Shown here one piece after another: positions 1 through 8,480 of a stretch of DNA of 34,682 nt; position 1 is the stretch's first letter, and each line of letters begins with the position of its first letter. The notes beneath the pieces were generated by a model that was not told where the DNA came from, did not search any database, and was given only the letters and a program-made list of their open reading frames with translations. Source of the DNA: JANXXV01 sp038230275 (GTDB lineage: Bacteria > Acidobacteriota > Terriglobia > Bryobacterales > Bryobacteraceae); contig JBBRNO010000060.1 in the NCBI GenBank assembly GCA_038230275.1, positions 1 through 34,682 on the forward strand, written 5' to 3'. A program made the translations under genes and the position numbers.

Positions 1-327
1 GCCGTCGCCGGTGCGGTCATAAGCATCTTAGGCGTGGTTTCGTTTCGGCGAGCGGGAACGACGGTCAATCCCCTGACTCCTGGCGCATCCTCAACGCTGG
101 TGCGCTCCGGAGTCTATACGTTCAGCCGCAACCCGATGTATCTTGGTTTCCTCATGCTGCTGTTCGCGTGGGGAATCCATGTGTCGAACGCCCTCGCCTT
201 CGTATTCGTTCCGGCGTTCTATGTCTATATGAATCACTTCCAAATCGAACCGGAAGAGAGGGCGCTGGCGTCTCGCTTTGGGCCGGTATTCGTTGACTAC
301 TCAAAACGCGTGCGACGGTGGCTCTAG
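1..327 (+). CDS. isoprenylcysteine/phospholipid methyltransferase-like membrane protein (5' end missing)
   Basis: The reading frame is open from the first base, so the gene enters from outside the window and only its C-terminal ~108 residues are seen. The visible part has the signature order of the ICMT/PEMT family: 'LVRSGVYTFSRNPMYLG', then two hydrophobic membrane segments, then a conserved Glu pair in 'IEPEERALASRFGPVF' and a final 'DYSKRVRRWL'. In this family the RNPMY and EE elements bind S-adenosylmethionine at the membrane face and the enzyme methylates a lipid or a small molecule. Bacterial substrates are mostly unknown, so I give none. It is convergent with msrA, with only 19 bases between the stop codons. 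Confidence 0.8.
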   Translation, partial: AVAGAVISILGVVSFRRAGTTVNPLTPGASSTLVRSGVYTFSRNPMYLGFLMLLFAWGIHVSNALAFVFVPAFYVYMNHFQIEPEERALASRFGPVFVDYSKRVRRWL

Positions 328-346
328 CGGTGCGGGGATAACCGCG

Positions 347-988
347 TTACTTGCCTTTCAACATTTCCGGGTACTGCTGCTGCAAGTTCCGCAGCTTTGG
401 CAACTCCGCAGCGACCACATACGGCTGCCGCGGATTCCGCTTCACAAAATCCTGATGGTACGCTTCGGCTTTGTAGAAAGCTTGCAGCGGGACCACCTGC
501 GTCACAATCCCCCGCCGAAAGATCTTCGCCTTCTCCAAATCCTGAATGTAGGCCTCGGCCACCTTTTTCTGTTCGTCGTCCGAATAGAAGATGGCGGAGC
601 GGTATTGCGTGCCAACATCATTCCCTTGCCTATTCAATTGCGTGGGATCGTGCGCCACGGAGAAAAAGACCTTCAGGATTTGACCGTAAGAAATCTGCGC
701 CGGATCGTAGGTAATCTTGATCGACTCCGCGTGACCTGTTCGGCCCTCGCTCACTAGATCGTAATTCGCCGTGCCTTTGCTACCCCCGGCGTAACCGGAC
801 TCCACTTCGTAGACTCCTTTCAACTGTTCGAACACCGCTTCCGTGCCCCAAAAGCAACCACCCGCCAGAACGGCTGTCGCTTTTCCCGTGGCTCCGGTCC
901 CACTAGGCGGCTCCGGAAAACTCGCCGCCAGCAGCGACAACGATGCGGCCAGCTGCAGCGCAAATAGTTTCTTGAATGAGATCATCAT
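347..988 (-). CDS. msrA: peptide-methionine (S)-S-oxide reductase MsrA, exported
   Basis: MsrA reduces the S epimer of methionine sulfoxide in oxidised proteins. The catalytic motif GGCFWG is at residues 43-48, with Cys45 as nucleophile. It is followed by the conserved 'EAVFEQLKGV', 'SGYAGG' (66-69 region), 'GHAESI' and 'YDP' segments. The protein is 213 residues, longer than the usual ~170-180, because residues 1-25 form a hydrophobic N-terminal signal peptide, so the enzyme probably repairs periplasmic or membrane-associated proteins. It starts 36 bases after the stop of the penicillin-acylase-like gene on the same strand and may be cotranscribed with it. The fold and family are secure. The export is inferred from the N-terminus only. 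Confidence 0.95.
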   Translation of the reverse strand: MMISFKKLFALQLAASLSLLAASFPEPPSGTGATGKATAVLAGGCFWGTEAVFEQLKGVYEVESGYAGGSKGTANYDLVSEGRTGHAESIKITYDPAQISYGQILKVFFSVAHDPTQLNRQGNDVGTQYRSAIFYSDDEQKKVAEAYIQDLEKAKIFRRGIVTQVVPLQAFYKAEAYHQDFVKRNPRQPYVVAAELPKLRNLQQQYPEMLKGK

Positions 989-1024
989 CGTACCCTCAAC
1001 CGCGTAATCCCATTATTTCACCCT

Positions 1025-3241
1025 TTATTCCCGCCCCGGCGCCACCCTCAATACACTCCCTTCCACTTTCCCGAACCGCATCGGAAAACTGTGCCCTGTA
1101 TAGTAAGCTTCCCACTGGTCCTTGTAGTGCCACGACAAAATCTGCCCCGACTCCCCCAGCGTAATGTTCTGCAGCGAACGCTCCCAATCGGCAAGATCGG
1201 CAACGAACCGCATCGACGGCCCCAGCCGCTTCGTGGTCTGCTTCACCGTAGTCGGTGAGCCGCTCATCGGCACCGGCCCAATGTTGAAATACGCACCGAT
1301 CCACGGAATCTGGCCAATAATCGAGTTCTTTAGCGTAAGATCCAGATACTCTCCATATCTCCACTTATTCGCGTTCTTACCTTGAATCCGCCGGCCTTCT
1401 TCCACCGCGTCCACAAATATACGCAACAGCATCTGGTCGTAGTCTACAAACCAACTGGACGGGCGCGCGCGCAGCAGATTCTCAAGCGCGACCCCGCTCA
1501 TCTGCGAATCGTAAACCTCGCCGCCACCGGCCGAAACGCGCTCAGCCACGGTCCGGCGCAGGTGCTGATAGACCAGCGAAACCAGAAACGGCGCAGGCAA
1601 ATCTTTCTCCATCTGCCCGTTCCATTCCCGCAGAATTTTCACCGGGTCGGTTAACGACGGATTCTTCGCCGCGCGCTTGTCGTACGCCGCTACAACCTGC
1701 TGCGCCAGGAAATGGCTCAGCCCCGAATAAACGTCCTTCTGCATCGCAAGCATGTCATCCGGTTTCCACCCGCTCTTTGCCGATAGCAGATTCAGAATTT
1801 GGCGCGACCGGTAATACGGTGCAAACTTGCCGCTCACACGATACTGATATGCCGCCGGAAACGGATTCTGGTTGGCTGAAATAATCAACCCCGATGCAGG
1901 ATTGTAGACCGACGGCAGTTCTTCGAACGGAATGAAGCCGGTCCATTCGTTCTCCCCGGTGCTTCCGTCCACCGGCAAGTCGCCGTCATAGGAATTCCGG
2001 ATCGGAAATTTGCCCGCTGCCTGGTAGCCGATATTGCCATCCACGTCGGCATAAACGAAGTTCTGACCCGGCGCATAGAAGCGGGAAACGGCCGCGCGGA
2101 ACTCCTGCCAGTTTCGGGCCATGTTCAGATCGACCATCGGAAAGCGGAAAATGCCCGGCTCCGCCCCTATCCAACGAAGCGTTAGCACCTGTCCGCCGTC
2201 GCTGCTCCACACGGGCCCATGCCGCGTCACCCAATTCACAAACTCCACCGGCTTCTCGCCCTTCACCCGGATTAATTCGCGCTCCAATCGCGCCTGCTCT
2301 ACCTTGCCTTGATACAAGTACTGCCCGGTCTGCGCATTGAATTTTTCCGCATACAGATCCTGCACGTCGAAAGGCAGATTGGTCATGCCCCAAGCGATAC
2401 GGTCGTTGTGGCCGATAATCACGCTGGGCGCACCGGGAAGAGAGGAGCCCGAAACGTTCAGCGACGGCGCCTGCAGGTGCACCAGATACCACGTGGACGG
2501 CAAGCCGAATTCCAAATGAGGATCATTCGCCAGCAGTGGCTTTCCGCTGGCCGTGCGCTTGCCACCCACCACCCAGGCGTTCGATCCCGGTTGCACATCG
2601 CCGCCGGACCGCTTCGGATAGAGATATTCCACCATCGCCGGATCGGCGCCGCTACGCATTTTCGCGCGCTGCAATTCGTCCTTCCACGACGGCGTCATAT
2701 CGCGGTACATACTCAGCCCCACCAGGATGGAATCGATAACACTCCACGGCCGCGGATCGAATCGCAGCACCGTAAATTCCACCGGCAATGCCTTCGCATG
2801 TGTTTCCAGAAAGTAATTCACGCCGCGCGCGTAGGCCGCCATGTACGCCCGCTCCTTCGCGTCCAAACCTTTGTAGTGCTCCTCCGCCAGCCGGCGTAAC
2901 CGGAAGCGCCTCGAATCGCGATCGGCCTCCAGGGTCACCCGGCCCAGCACTTCAGAGAGTTCCCCAGCCGCGAATCGCCGGATCAACTCCATCTGCCACA
3001 AGCGATCTTGCGCTGTTACGTAGCCTTGCAGAAACAGCGCGTCTTCCACGCTGCCCGCTACAATATGTGGGACACCCAAGGAATCGCGGGTGATGGTGGC
3101 GCCGGCGACGATGGGTGCGTGAATTTCGCCCGACGTCTTTGGAAGCACGCGGTAAACCGCCCAGTACACCATGACCAGCGCGGCCACTAAGGCAACGGCT
3201 ACCAGCAAGTTAATATATCTTAGGAGCCGATTGAGGGACAC
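1025..3241 (-). CDS. penicillin acylase family protein (Ntn hydrolase)
   Basis: A 738-residue member of the penicillin amidase (S45) family, which hydrolyses amide bonds of N-acyl compounds such as beta-lactams or acyl-homoserine lactones. After an N-terminal membrane/signal segment (residues 10-30) comes the alpha-chain region with 'GVPHIVAGSVEDALFLQGYV' and 'QDRLWQME'. The autoproteolysis site is visible as 'QPGSNAWVV', making Ser220 the predicted new N-terminal nucleophile of the beta-chain. It is followed by the 'SGKPLLANDPHLEF' and 'IIGHNDRIAWGMTN' motifs of the family. Substrate cannot be told; quorum-signal acylases and beta-lactam acylases share these motifs. The gene is divergent from the CNNM/CBS gene with only 46 bases between the start codons, and lies upstream of msrA. 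Confidence 0.93.
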   Translation of the reverse strand: MSLNRLLRYINLLVAVALVAALVMVYWAVYRVLPKTSGEIHAPIVAGATITRDSLGVPHIVAGSVEDALFLQGYVTAQDRLWQMELIRRFAAGELSEVLGRVTLEADRDSRRFRLRRLAEEHYKGLDAKERAYMAAYARGVNYFLETHAKALPVEFTVLRFDPRPWSVIDSILVGLSMYRDMTPSWKDELQRAKMRSGADPAMVEYLYPKRSGGDVQPGSNAWVVGGKRTASGKPLLANDPHLEFGLPSTWYLVHLQAPSLNVSGSSLPGAPSVIIGHNDRIAWGMTNLPFDVQDLYAEKFNAQTGQYLYQGKVEQARLERELIRVKGEKPVEFVNWVTRHGPVWSSDGGQVLTLRWIGAEPGIFRFPMVDLNMARNWQEFRAAVSRFYAPGQNFVYADVDGNIGYQAAGKFPIRNSYDGDLPVDGSTGENEWTGFIPFEELPSVYNPASGLIISANQNPFPAAYQYRVSGKFAPYYRSRQILNLLSAKSGWKPDDMLAMQKDVYSGLSHFLAQQVVAAYDKRAAKNPSLTDPVKILREWNGQMEKDLPAPFLVSLVYQHLRRTVAERVSAGGGEVYDSQMSGVALENLLRARPSSWFVDYDQMLLRIFVDAVEEGRRIQGKNANKWRYGEYLDLTLKNSIIGQIPWIGAYFNIGPVPMSGSPTTVKQTTKRLGPSMRFVADLADWERSLQNITLGESGQILSWHYKDQWEAYYTGHSFPMRFGKVEGSVLRVAPGRE

Positions 3242-3287
3242 TTTTCGAATTGTACCGAACTTCGCCCATTTGCCCTCCTAAACCCAG

Positions 3288-4664
3288 ATGAACGAAGGTC
3301 ATATTGGTTACCGGCTACTGCTGCTGAGTCTTATCCTCACCTTGAACGGATTTTTCGCTGCCGCTGAGGTATCGCTACTGTCGGCGCGGAAGTCGAAACT
3401 GCATCAACTGGCCGAATCGGGCCTCGTCGGCGCGCAGGCCGCCGTTAGTCTGCTGCAAAACCCGGAAAGGCTGCTTTCGGTCACCCAGCTTGGCGTCACT
3501 CTCGCCAGTCTCGGTCTGGGCTGGGCCGGCGAAGATACGCTCTTCCAACTGATTTCCGCGTTGTTTGCGCCCATAGTAACGCCGGCCACCGCCTCCATCA
3601 TCCACGGAGTGGCGTTCGGGCTCGCCTTCGCCGTAATGAGCTACGCACACGTCGTAATCGGAGAGGTGGTGCCCAAGAATCTCGCGATTGAAAAAGCGGA
3701 TCGCCTTGCCGTGCTCGTAGCGCCGGTTCTGCTGGTTTTCTATCGCGTTTCCGAACCGTTCGTCTTCGTAATTGAGCGTACCGCATCGGCCGTAAGCAAG
3801 ATGCTGGGGCTGCGCGGTGAATCGCACGGCGGCGGGCACTCCGCCGAAGAACTGAAATTTATCGTCAGCAACAGCCGCGACGAAGGCCATCTGCACCATT
3901 TTGAAGAAGACGCCATTCAGCACCTGCTGGACTTGCAAAACTACAGCGCGCGCGAAATCATGGTGCCGCGTAATGGAGTTGTTTCCGTCTCTGTGGATGC
4001 GCCGCTGGATCAGGTGTTGCGGCTGTTGATCGACCATCAATATTCGCGCCTGCCAGTGTACGAGAAAAAGCCTGAAAATATCATCGGCGTAGTTCACTAT
4101 AAGGACCTGACACGGGTGTGGGAGGAACGCCGCGATGCCATTGAAAAGCGCCGGCCCGTGACGCCGTTCCGCCTCCGCCGGTTGCTACGCAAACCACTGG
4201 TCGTGCCGGAAACCAAACCGCTGAATCAGTTGGTGGATGACTTCCGCAAGAGCCGCAATCACATGGCGATCGTGGTGGATGAGTTCGGCACCATCAGCGG
4301 AATGGTGACGCTGGAAGACGTGCTGGAGCAGGTGTTCGGCCACATCGGCGACGAACATGACGAGTCGCGCGAAGCGCCCTCCGCCGAAGCGCGTACCCTC
4401 GAACTGGAAGCCAGCACCAGCATCCGCAACCTGGAAACCCAATACGGAATCGAACTGCCCGGCGACGCCGGATTTGAAACTTTAGCCGGTTTTCTGTTGT
4501 TCCAGCTTGGTGAAATTCCGAAGGCCGGGGACACCGTGGAGCGCGATCACCGCCGCTTTACCATCCTGGAAATGGACCGGAATCGTATAGCGCGCATTCG
4601 TATTGAGAAACTCACCTTCCCAATCCCTGAATCTAATGGAGTTGATGCGGAATCCAAACAGTAG
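3288..4664 (+). CDS. CNNM-transmembrane/CBS-pair/CorC_HlyC protein (hemolysin C, TlyC-like)
   Basis: A 458-residue membrane protein with the order CNNM/DUF21 domain (about residues 1-190, starting with the hydrophobic 'LLLLSLILTLNGFFAAAEVSLLSARKSKL'), two CBS motifs (about 215-340, with 'IMVPRNGVVSV' and 'RLPVYEKKPENIIGVV', then 'HMAIVVDEFGTISGMVTLEDVLEQVFG'), and a C-terminal CorC_HlyC domain (about 370-445). Members of this family have been linked to magnesium or cobalt efflux, while the name hemolysin C is historical. CBS pairs usually bind adenine nucleotides. The dps gene follows after 12 bases, so the two are probably one transcript. It ends with TAG, which shows that TAG is a genuine stop codon in this organism. 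Confidence 0.93.
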   Translation: MNEGHIGYRLLLLSLILTLNGFFAAAEVSLLSARKSKLHQLAESGLVGAQAAVSLLQNPERLLSVTQLGVTLASLGLGWAGEDTLFQLISALFAPIVTPATASIIHGVAFGLAFAVMSYAHVVIGEVVPKNLAIEKADRLAVLVAPVLLVFYRVSEPFVFVIERTASAVSKMLGLRGESHGGGHSAEELKFIVSNSRDEGHLHHFEEDAIQHLLDLQNYSAREIMVPRNGVVSVSVDAPLDQVLRLLIDHQYSRLPVYEKKPENIIGVVHYKDLTRVWEERRDAIEKRRPVTPFRLRRLLRKPLVVPETKPLNQLVDDFRKSRNHMAIVVDEFGTISGMVTLEDVLEQVFGHIGDEHDESREAPSAEARTLELEASTSIRNLETQYGIELPGDAGFETLAGFLLFQLGEIPKAGDTVERDHRRFTILEMDRNRIARIRIEKLTFPIPESNGVDAESKQ

Positions 4665-4676
4665 GATAGGAGAACC

Positions 4677-5192
4677 ATGGCAAAATCGAAAAACGCAGGC
4701 CCGCTCACCCCCGAAAAAGTGAACGTAGGATTAGACGACGATAAACGCTCCGGCATCGTGGATGCCCTGAACGTCTTGCTGGCCGATGAATTTCTGTTGT
4801 ACACCAAGACCAGAAATTATCACTGGAACGTGATGGGTCCGCGCTTCCACGATCTGCACCTGTTCTTCGAAAAGCAATACGAGCAGTTGGACGAAATCAT
4901 GGACGATGTGGCCGAGAATGCCCGTCAATTCGGTGGTTTCGCCAAGGGCACCATGGCCGAGTACGTGCAAGCGTCGCGACTCAAAGAATCTCCAGGCAAG
5001 CACCCGGGCGAAGACGACATGATTTCCGATCTTCTCGCCGATCATGAAACCATCATTCGTGCCTTGCGCAAAGATATCGATAAGGCCGACAAGAAGTTCG
5101 ATGCCGCGGATGCCGCCGATTTTCTCACCGGCGTACTGGAAGAGCACAACAAGATGGCGTGGATGCTGCGCGCCTGCCTGTCACGCCCGTAA
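4677..5192 (+). CDS. dps: Dps/ferritin-like DNA-protecting protein
   Basis: Dps proteins form 12-subunit shells that oxidise iron with peroxide and store it, protecting DNA. The 171-residue product shows the inter-subunit ferroxidase ligands in order: His49 in 'NYHWNVMG', His61 in 'FHDLHLFFEK', and Asp76/Glu80 in 'DEIMDDVAENA'. The short Lys-containing N-terminal tail (about residues 1-20) might help DNA binding, though it has few positive charges. The start is supported by the ribosome-binding sequence AGGAG 5-9 bases before the ATG. It follows the CNNM/CBS gene closely. A MITE-like repeat element begins 11 bases after its stop. Confidence 0.95.
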   Translation: MAKSKNAGPLTPEKVNVGLDDDKRSGIVDALNVLLADEFLLYTKTRNYHWNVMGPRFHDLHLFFEKQYEQLDEIMDDVAENARQFGGFAKGTMAEYVQASRLKESPGKHPGEDDMISDLLADHETIIRALRKDIDKADKKFDAADAADFLTGVLEEHNKMAWMLRACLSRP

Positions 5193-5203
5193 AATCTAAA
5201 AGT

Positions 5204-5361
5204 GCTAGTGTACTGTCCGACAAATAACTGGACACAAGAAACGGCTTGCTCAGGCGCGCGGCTCGGTCTCGAACTCGTTGCTGCAACAGTAGTTTCCGAG
5301 CCGCGACTGTAAAGGAGCGGTTTTCAGTAGTGTCCACCCAATTCGGGGACACTACCCTAGC
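5204..5361. mobile_element. MITE-like element with ~34-bp terminal inverted repeats
   Basis: The left end, starting GCTAGTGTACTGTCC at 5204, and the reverse complement of the right end, GCTAGGGTAGTGTCC ending at 5361, align over about 34 bases without gaps, and both arms end in TGGACAC. The inner part has a second inverted repeat, CGCGGCTCGG (5257-5266) with CCGAGCCGCG (5296-5305). There is no reading frame for a transposase. The element sits exactly between the dps and folK stop codons. These are the marks of a small non-autonomous transposable element or a REP-type mobile repeat. No target-site duplication is certain, since the flanking CTAG may be part of the repeat. Confidence 0.6.
5292..5321 (+). 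repeat. 30-bp dispersed repeat, copy 1
   Basis: The 30-base sequence starting GTTTCCGAGCCGCGAC and ending GGAGCGGT is found again at 30143-30172 with two mismatches. It lies inside the MITE-like element and forms the right arm of its inner inverted repeat. The two copies are about 25 kb apart in different intergenic spaces, as expected for a short interspersed repeat family. Confidence 0.8.
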
Positions 5362-5377
5362 CCGGAAGGTGCGAATC

Positions 5378-5881
5378 TTATCGATTCGGGATTAACGGCT
5401 GGAAAGCGGATTTCCGAACGATCCCGCCCGCCGTTCCTAGCAATAATTCTCGAATGGTTCGCTGGTTCCCCGGATGCCGCATATCCGGTACAAGCTCCGC
5501 AAGCGGTTCCAATACGAACCGCCGCGATGCGATTCCCGGATGCGGAATTTTGAGATGCGCCGTGCTCACCAGCGCGGCTCCATGGAAAAGAATGTCGATG
5601 TCGATGACTCTGGGCCCTTTCGCCACCAAGCGCTTGCGGCCCATTTTCCGTTCCACGTTCATCACTCTTCCCAACAGCCGGATTGGCAAAAGCGACGTCT
5701 CCGCCTCCAGCACCATATTCAGGAACCAAGGCTGCGCGGTCATCTCCTGCGGACTGGTTTCGTATACGGAGGAAAGCCGTTTGACCCGCAGGTCCGTGCT
5801 GTGCAGGTTGTCGATGGCGGTTTGCAGCGCTTCTTCCCGGTCGCCCATATTCGTCCCCAGCGCCAGGTAGATTGTCTTCAA
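5378..5881 (-). CDS. folK: 2-amino-4-hydroxy-6-hydroxymethyldihydropteridine diphosphokinase
   Basis: FolK transfers pyrophosphate from ATP to 6-hydroxymethyl-7,8-dihydropterin in folate synthesis. The 167-residue product shows the family landmarks in order: 'ALGTNMGDREEAL' near the N-terminus, 'VYETSPQ', 'PWFLNMVLEAET', 'RVIDIDILFHG' (the metal-binding Asp pair) and 'IPHPGIASRRFVLEPLAEL'. The start codon is TTG and overlaps the TGA of ruvB in the sequence TTGA, so translation is probably coupled to ruvB. It is the last gene of a ruvA-ruvB-folK cluster. The 3' end is 16 bases from the MITE-like element. Confidence 0.95.
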   Translation of the reverse strand: MKTIYLALGTNMGDREEALQTAIDNLHSTDLRVKRLSSVYETSPQEMTAQPWFLNMVLEAETSLLPIRLLGRVMNVERKMGRKRLVAKGPRVIDIDILFHGAALVSTAHLKIPHPGIASRRFVLEPLAELVPDMRHPGNQRTIRELLLGTAGGIVRKSAFQPLIPNR

Positions 5882-6906
5882 AACAGGTTGTCCTGCAGCG
5901 CCCCACGCGGCCTTTTCGGGACTTTGAAATAGTCGAACGCGCGGTCCGTTGCCACCCGCCCGCGCGGAGTGCGGTCAATGAACCCCAACTGCATCAGATA
6001 GGGCTCATAGACTTCTTCAATTGTGGACGACTCTTCATCAATGGAAGCTGCAATCGTGCTCAGCCCCACCGGTCCGCCGCCGTACTTCACCAGAACGGTC
6101 TGCATGATTTTCTGATCGATCTCATCCAGTCCAAAGCGATCCACTTCCAACAGATCCAGAGCAATCTTCGCTTCGGTCAAACTTACATGGCCGTCCGCGC
6201 GAACCTGTGCGTAGTCCCTCACCCGCCGCAGCAATCGATTGGCAATCCGCGGTGTCCCCCGGCTGCGCCGCGCTACTTCTTCCGCGGCGTCAGGGTCGAT
6301 AGTCACCGATAACATTGGCGCCGAACGCAGCACAATTTTTTGCAACTCCGGGACGTCGTAATGGTTCAACCGCAGCACCAGCCCGAAACGGCCCCGAAGC
6401 GGCGCGCTCAGCAATCCCTGGCGTGTGGTGGCGCCAATGGCCGTGAACCGCTTCACGTCCAGCGTGTGTGTCCGCGCGCCCGGCCCCGACCCGATCATGA
6501 TGTCCACGCGGAAATCTTCCAACGCCGAATACAGCATCTCTTCCACGTCTTTTAACAAGCGGTGGATCTCGTCGATAAAAAACACTTGTTGCGGACGAAT
6601 GTTGCTCAGAATGCCGGTGAGGTCCAGCTTCTTCTGCAGAATGGGCCCCGAGGTTTGATCGAACGCAACCCCCATCTCGTTCGCAATAATGGTGGCCAGC
6701 GTAGTTTTCCCCAGCCCCGGCGGACCGTATAACAAGACATGATCCAGCGCTTCGCCCCGCCGCTTTGCGGCTTCAATCGCGATGGAAAGATTTTCCTTCA
6801 GCTTCGTCTGGCCGGTGAAATCCTCCAGCCGGCGCGGTCGAAGACTCACTTCAAACTGCCGCTCTTCCTCCTGTGCAGATGCTGAAACGATCCCGGATTC
6901 CGGCAT
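5878..6906 (-). CDS. ruvB: Holliday junction branch migration ATPase RuvB
   Basis: RuvB is the hexameric AAA+ motor that, with RuvA, drives branch migration of Holliday junctions during recombination and repair. The 342 residues are of normal length. The Walker A motif is 'GPPGLGKTT' (61-69, Lys67), Walker B is 'FIDEIHR' (110-116), and sensor/arginine-finger segments 'AIGATTRQGLLSAPLRGRFG' and a C-terminal winged helix with 'VYEPYLMQLGFIDRTPRGR' follow. The gene starts 12 bases after the ruvA stop and overlaps folK by three bases. RuvC, which often precedes ruvA, is not upstream of it here. Confidence 0.98.
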   Translation of the reverse strand: MPESGIVSASAQEEERQFEVSLRPRRLEDFTGQTKLKENLSIAIEAAKRRGEALDHVLLYGPPGLGKTTLATIIANEMGVAFDQTSGPILQKKLDLTGILSNIRPQQVFFIDEIHRLLKDVEEMLYSALEDFRVDIMIGSGPGARTHTLDVKRFTAIGATTRQGLLSAPLRGRFGLVLRLNHYDVPELQKIVLRSAPMLSVTIDPDAAEEVARRSRGTPRIANRLLRRVRDYAQVRADGHVSLTEAKIALDLLEVDRFGLDEIDQKIMQTVLVKYGGGPVGLSTIAASIDEESSTIEEVYEPYLMQLGFIDRTPRGRVATDRAFDYFKVPKRPRGALQDNLF

Positions 6907-6918
6907 GAAGTTCTAAGC

Positions 6919-7521
6919 TTACCGTACCAGTTCGAGCGATCTCCGGAAAAGCGGCTCAAACTCCAGCGCGGTGCCGCCCGCCTTCGCCTTACGAATCGCG
7001 GCTTCGGCCGACGGACGGTTGCATCCCAGATTGATCAGTGCGGAAAGTACGTCCTGTTCAATCTCGGTCATTGCCGACGCGGGCCGCTCATCGGTGGCGG
7101 CCGGCAATCCAACGCTGATATTCTCCAGCTTGTCGCGAAGTTCCAACACCATGCGCTCCGCCGTCTTCTTCCCCACGCCCGGAATCCGCACCAGGTGGTC
7201 CACGTGCCCGTTCCGTATGGAACTCACCAAGTCCAGGGTCGCCAGCCCGGAGAGTATCGTGATCCCCAGTTTTGGACCGATCCCGCTTACGGAGATCAGC
7301 TTTTCAAACAGCAGTTTCTCCTGCGGCGAATGGAATCCGAATAATGTGATTGCGTCCTCACGCACGTGCGTATGAATGCGCAACCGCACCTCCGCGCCCG
7401 TCTCCGGCAGGGTAGAGAACGTGGAGACTGGGATGATCACGTCATAGCCCACGCCTTGGACGTCCACAATGATCTGGTTCGGAGTCTTCTCCAGCAGCGT
7501 CCCGCGCAGGTGAGCAATCAT
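6919..7521 (-). CDS. ruvA: Holliday junction DNA-binding subunit RuvA
   Basis: RuvA tetramers bind the four-way junction and load RuvB. The 200-residue product begins with the OB-fold 'MIAHLRGTLLEKTPNQIIVDVQGVGYDV' and carries two helix-hairpin-helix motifs, 'LISVSGIGPKLGITILSGL' and 'LVRIPGVGKKTAERMVLEL'. The C-terminal domain III ('EQDVLSALINLGCNRPSAEAAIRKA') contacts RuvB. It is the first gene of the ruvA-ruvB-folK cluster; upstream there are 226 bases of non-coding DNA shared with the divergent rsmE gene, where its promoter should lie. Confidence 0.98.
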   Translation of the reverse strand: MIAHLRGTLLEKTPNQIIVDVQGVGYDVIIPVSTFSTLPETGAEVRLRIHTHVREDAITLFGFHSPQEKLLFEKLISVSGIGPKLGITILSGLATLDLVSSIRNGHVDHLVRIPGVGKKTAERMVLELRDKLENISVGLPAATDERPASAMTEIEQDVLSALINLGCNRPSAEAAIRKAKAGGTALEFEPLFRRSLELVR

Positions 7522-7670
7522 GAACCGCTATTATCGCCCGGTTGCATTTGGCAAACCAAACGCTGCCGGAATGACATCCCCCGGTGGCGGCAGTTCTCTT
7601 CGTACTTGCTCACAAGTTGCGCCCAGGTTTCCAGGAAGTCACCCTCCACACCACTGATCGACTCGCCCTT

Positions 7671-7690
7671 ATCATTCCTTCACGAATGAT
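7671..7690. promoter_or_regulatory. perfect palindrome in the ruvA-rsmE divergent spacer
   Basis: ATCATTC (7671-7677) and GAATGAT (7684-7690) are exact inverted repeats around a six-base centre. The site lies between two divergent genes, 58 bases before rsmE and 150 bases before ruvA. It could be an operator or a hairpin. No known motif was recognised, and a 7-base arm can occur by chance. Confidence 0.3.
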
Positions 7691-7747
7691 CTCCAGGGTG
7701 GAATCGAACGGAGAACAACCAGGCGCACTCCACGCTAAAGTACCTAC

Positions 7748-8458
7748 ATGGCCCGACGACGCTTCTTCGTGGACGAAGTACACAACCACCGCGCCGAACT
7801 CAACGGCGAGGAAGCGCGCCACCTCTCGCATGTCCTCCGTGTGGAAGCCGGTCAAAAATACGAAATCTCAGACAACACCCACGTCTACCTGGCCGAGATC
7901 GAAACGGCCCGCAAAGAGCGAATCGTCTTTCGCACCCTGGAAAAACTTCCCTCCACGGAGCCGCTAGTCCACGTCACGCTCCTCGCCTCGCTCATCAAGT
8001 TCGATCACTTCGAGACGATTCTGGAGAAGGCCACCGAACTCGGTGTCTCTGTCATCGTCCCCGTGGAAGCCATCCGCAGCGAGCGCGGACTCGAACGCGC
8101 CGTCGAAAAGCGGCTCACCCGTTGGCGGCGCATCGTGCTCGAAAGCAGCCAGCAATCCCGCCGCGCCAAACTCCCGGAAGTCACCGCCCCAGTCGAATTT
8201 GCCGAAGCCGTCAAACAGGAATCCAGCGTACGCCTGTTTCTGGACGAAGCCCGCACCGGCATTCCCATTCTTAAAGCGCTTGCCCACAAACCCGCTACCG
8301 TCGCGATGCTCGTGGGCCCGGAGGGCGGCTGGACCGACGCCGAGCGTACCGCTGCAAACACCGCCGGTTGGACCTCCGCGTCACTCGGTCCACAAATTCT
8401 CCGCGCCGAAACCGCCGCCATCGCGGCCCTGGCAATTCTCAACGCAGCATTCTACTAA
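7748..8458 (+). CDS. rsmE: 16S rRNA (uracil-1498-N3)-methyltransferase RsmE
   Basis: RsmE methylates N3 of U1498 in 16S rRNA, using S-adenosylmethionine. The 236-residue protein has the N-terminal PUA-like part ('HLSHVLRVEAGQKYEISDN') and a C-terminal SPOUT knot domain. The knot motifs are 'VSVIVPVEAIRSER', 'LVGPEGGWTDAE' and the closing 'LGPQILRAETAAIAALAIL', which are diagnostic. The ATG at 7748 gives a full-length product with the expected N-terminus (MARRRFFVDE). A Tat-exported oxidoreductase gene follows after 22 bases. Confidence 0.96.
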   Translation: MARRRFFVDEVHNHRAELNGEEARHLSHVLRVEAGQKYEISDNTHVYLAEIETARKERIVFRTLEKLPSTEPLVHVTLLASLIKFDHFETILEKATELGVSVIVPVEAIRSERGLERAVEKRLTRWRRIVLESSQQSRRAKLPEVTAPVEFAEAVKQESSVRLFLDEARTGIPILKALAHKPATVAMLVGPEGGWTDAERTAANTAGWTSASLGPQILRAETAAIAALAILNAAFY

Positions 8459-8480
8459 CCGCCGGAGCTACAATCTACCC

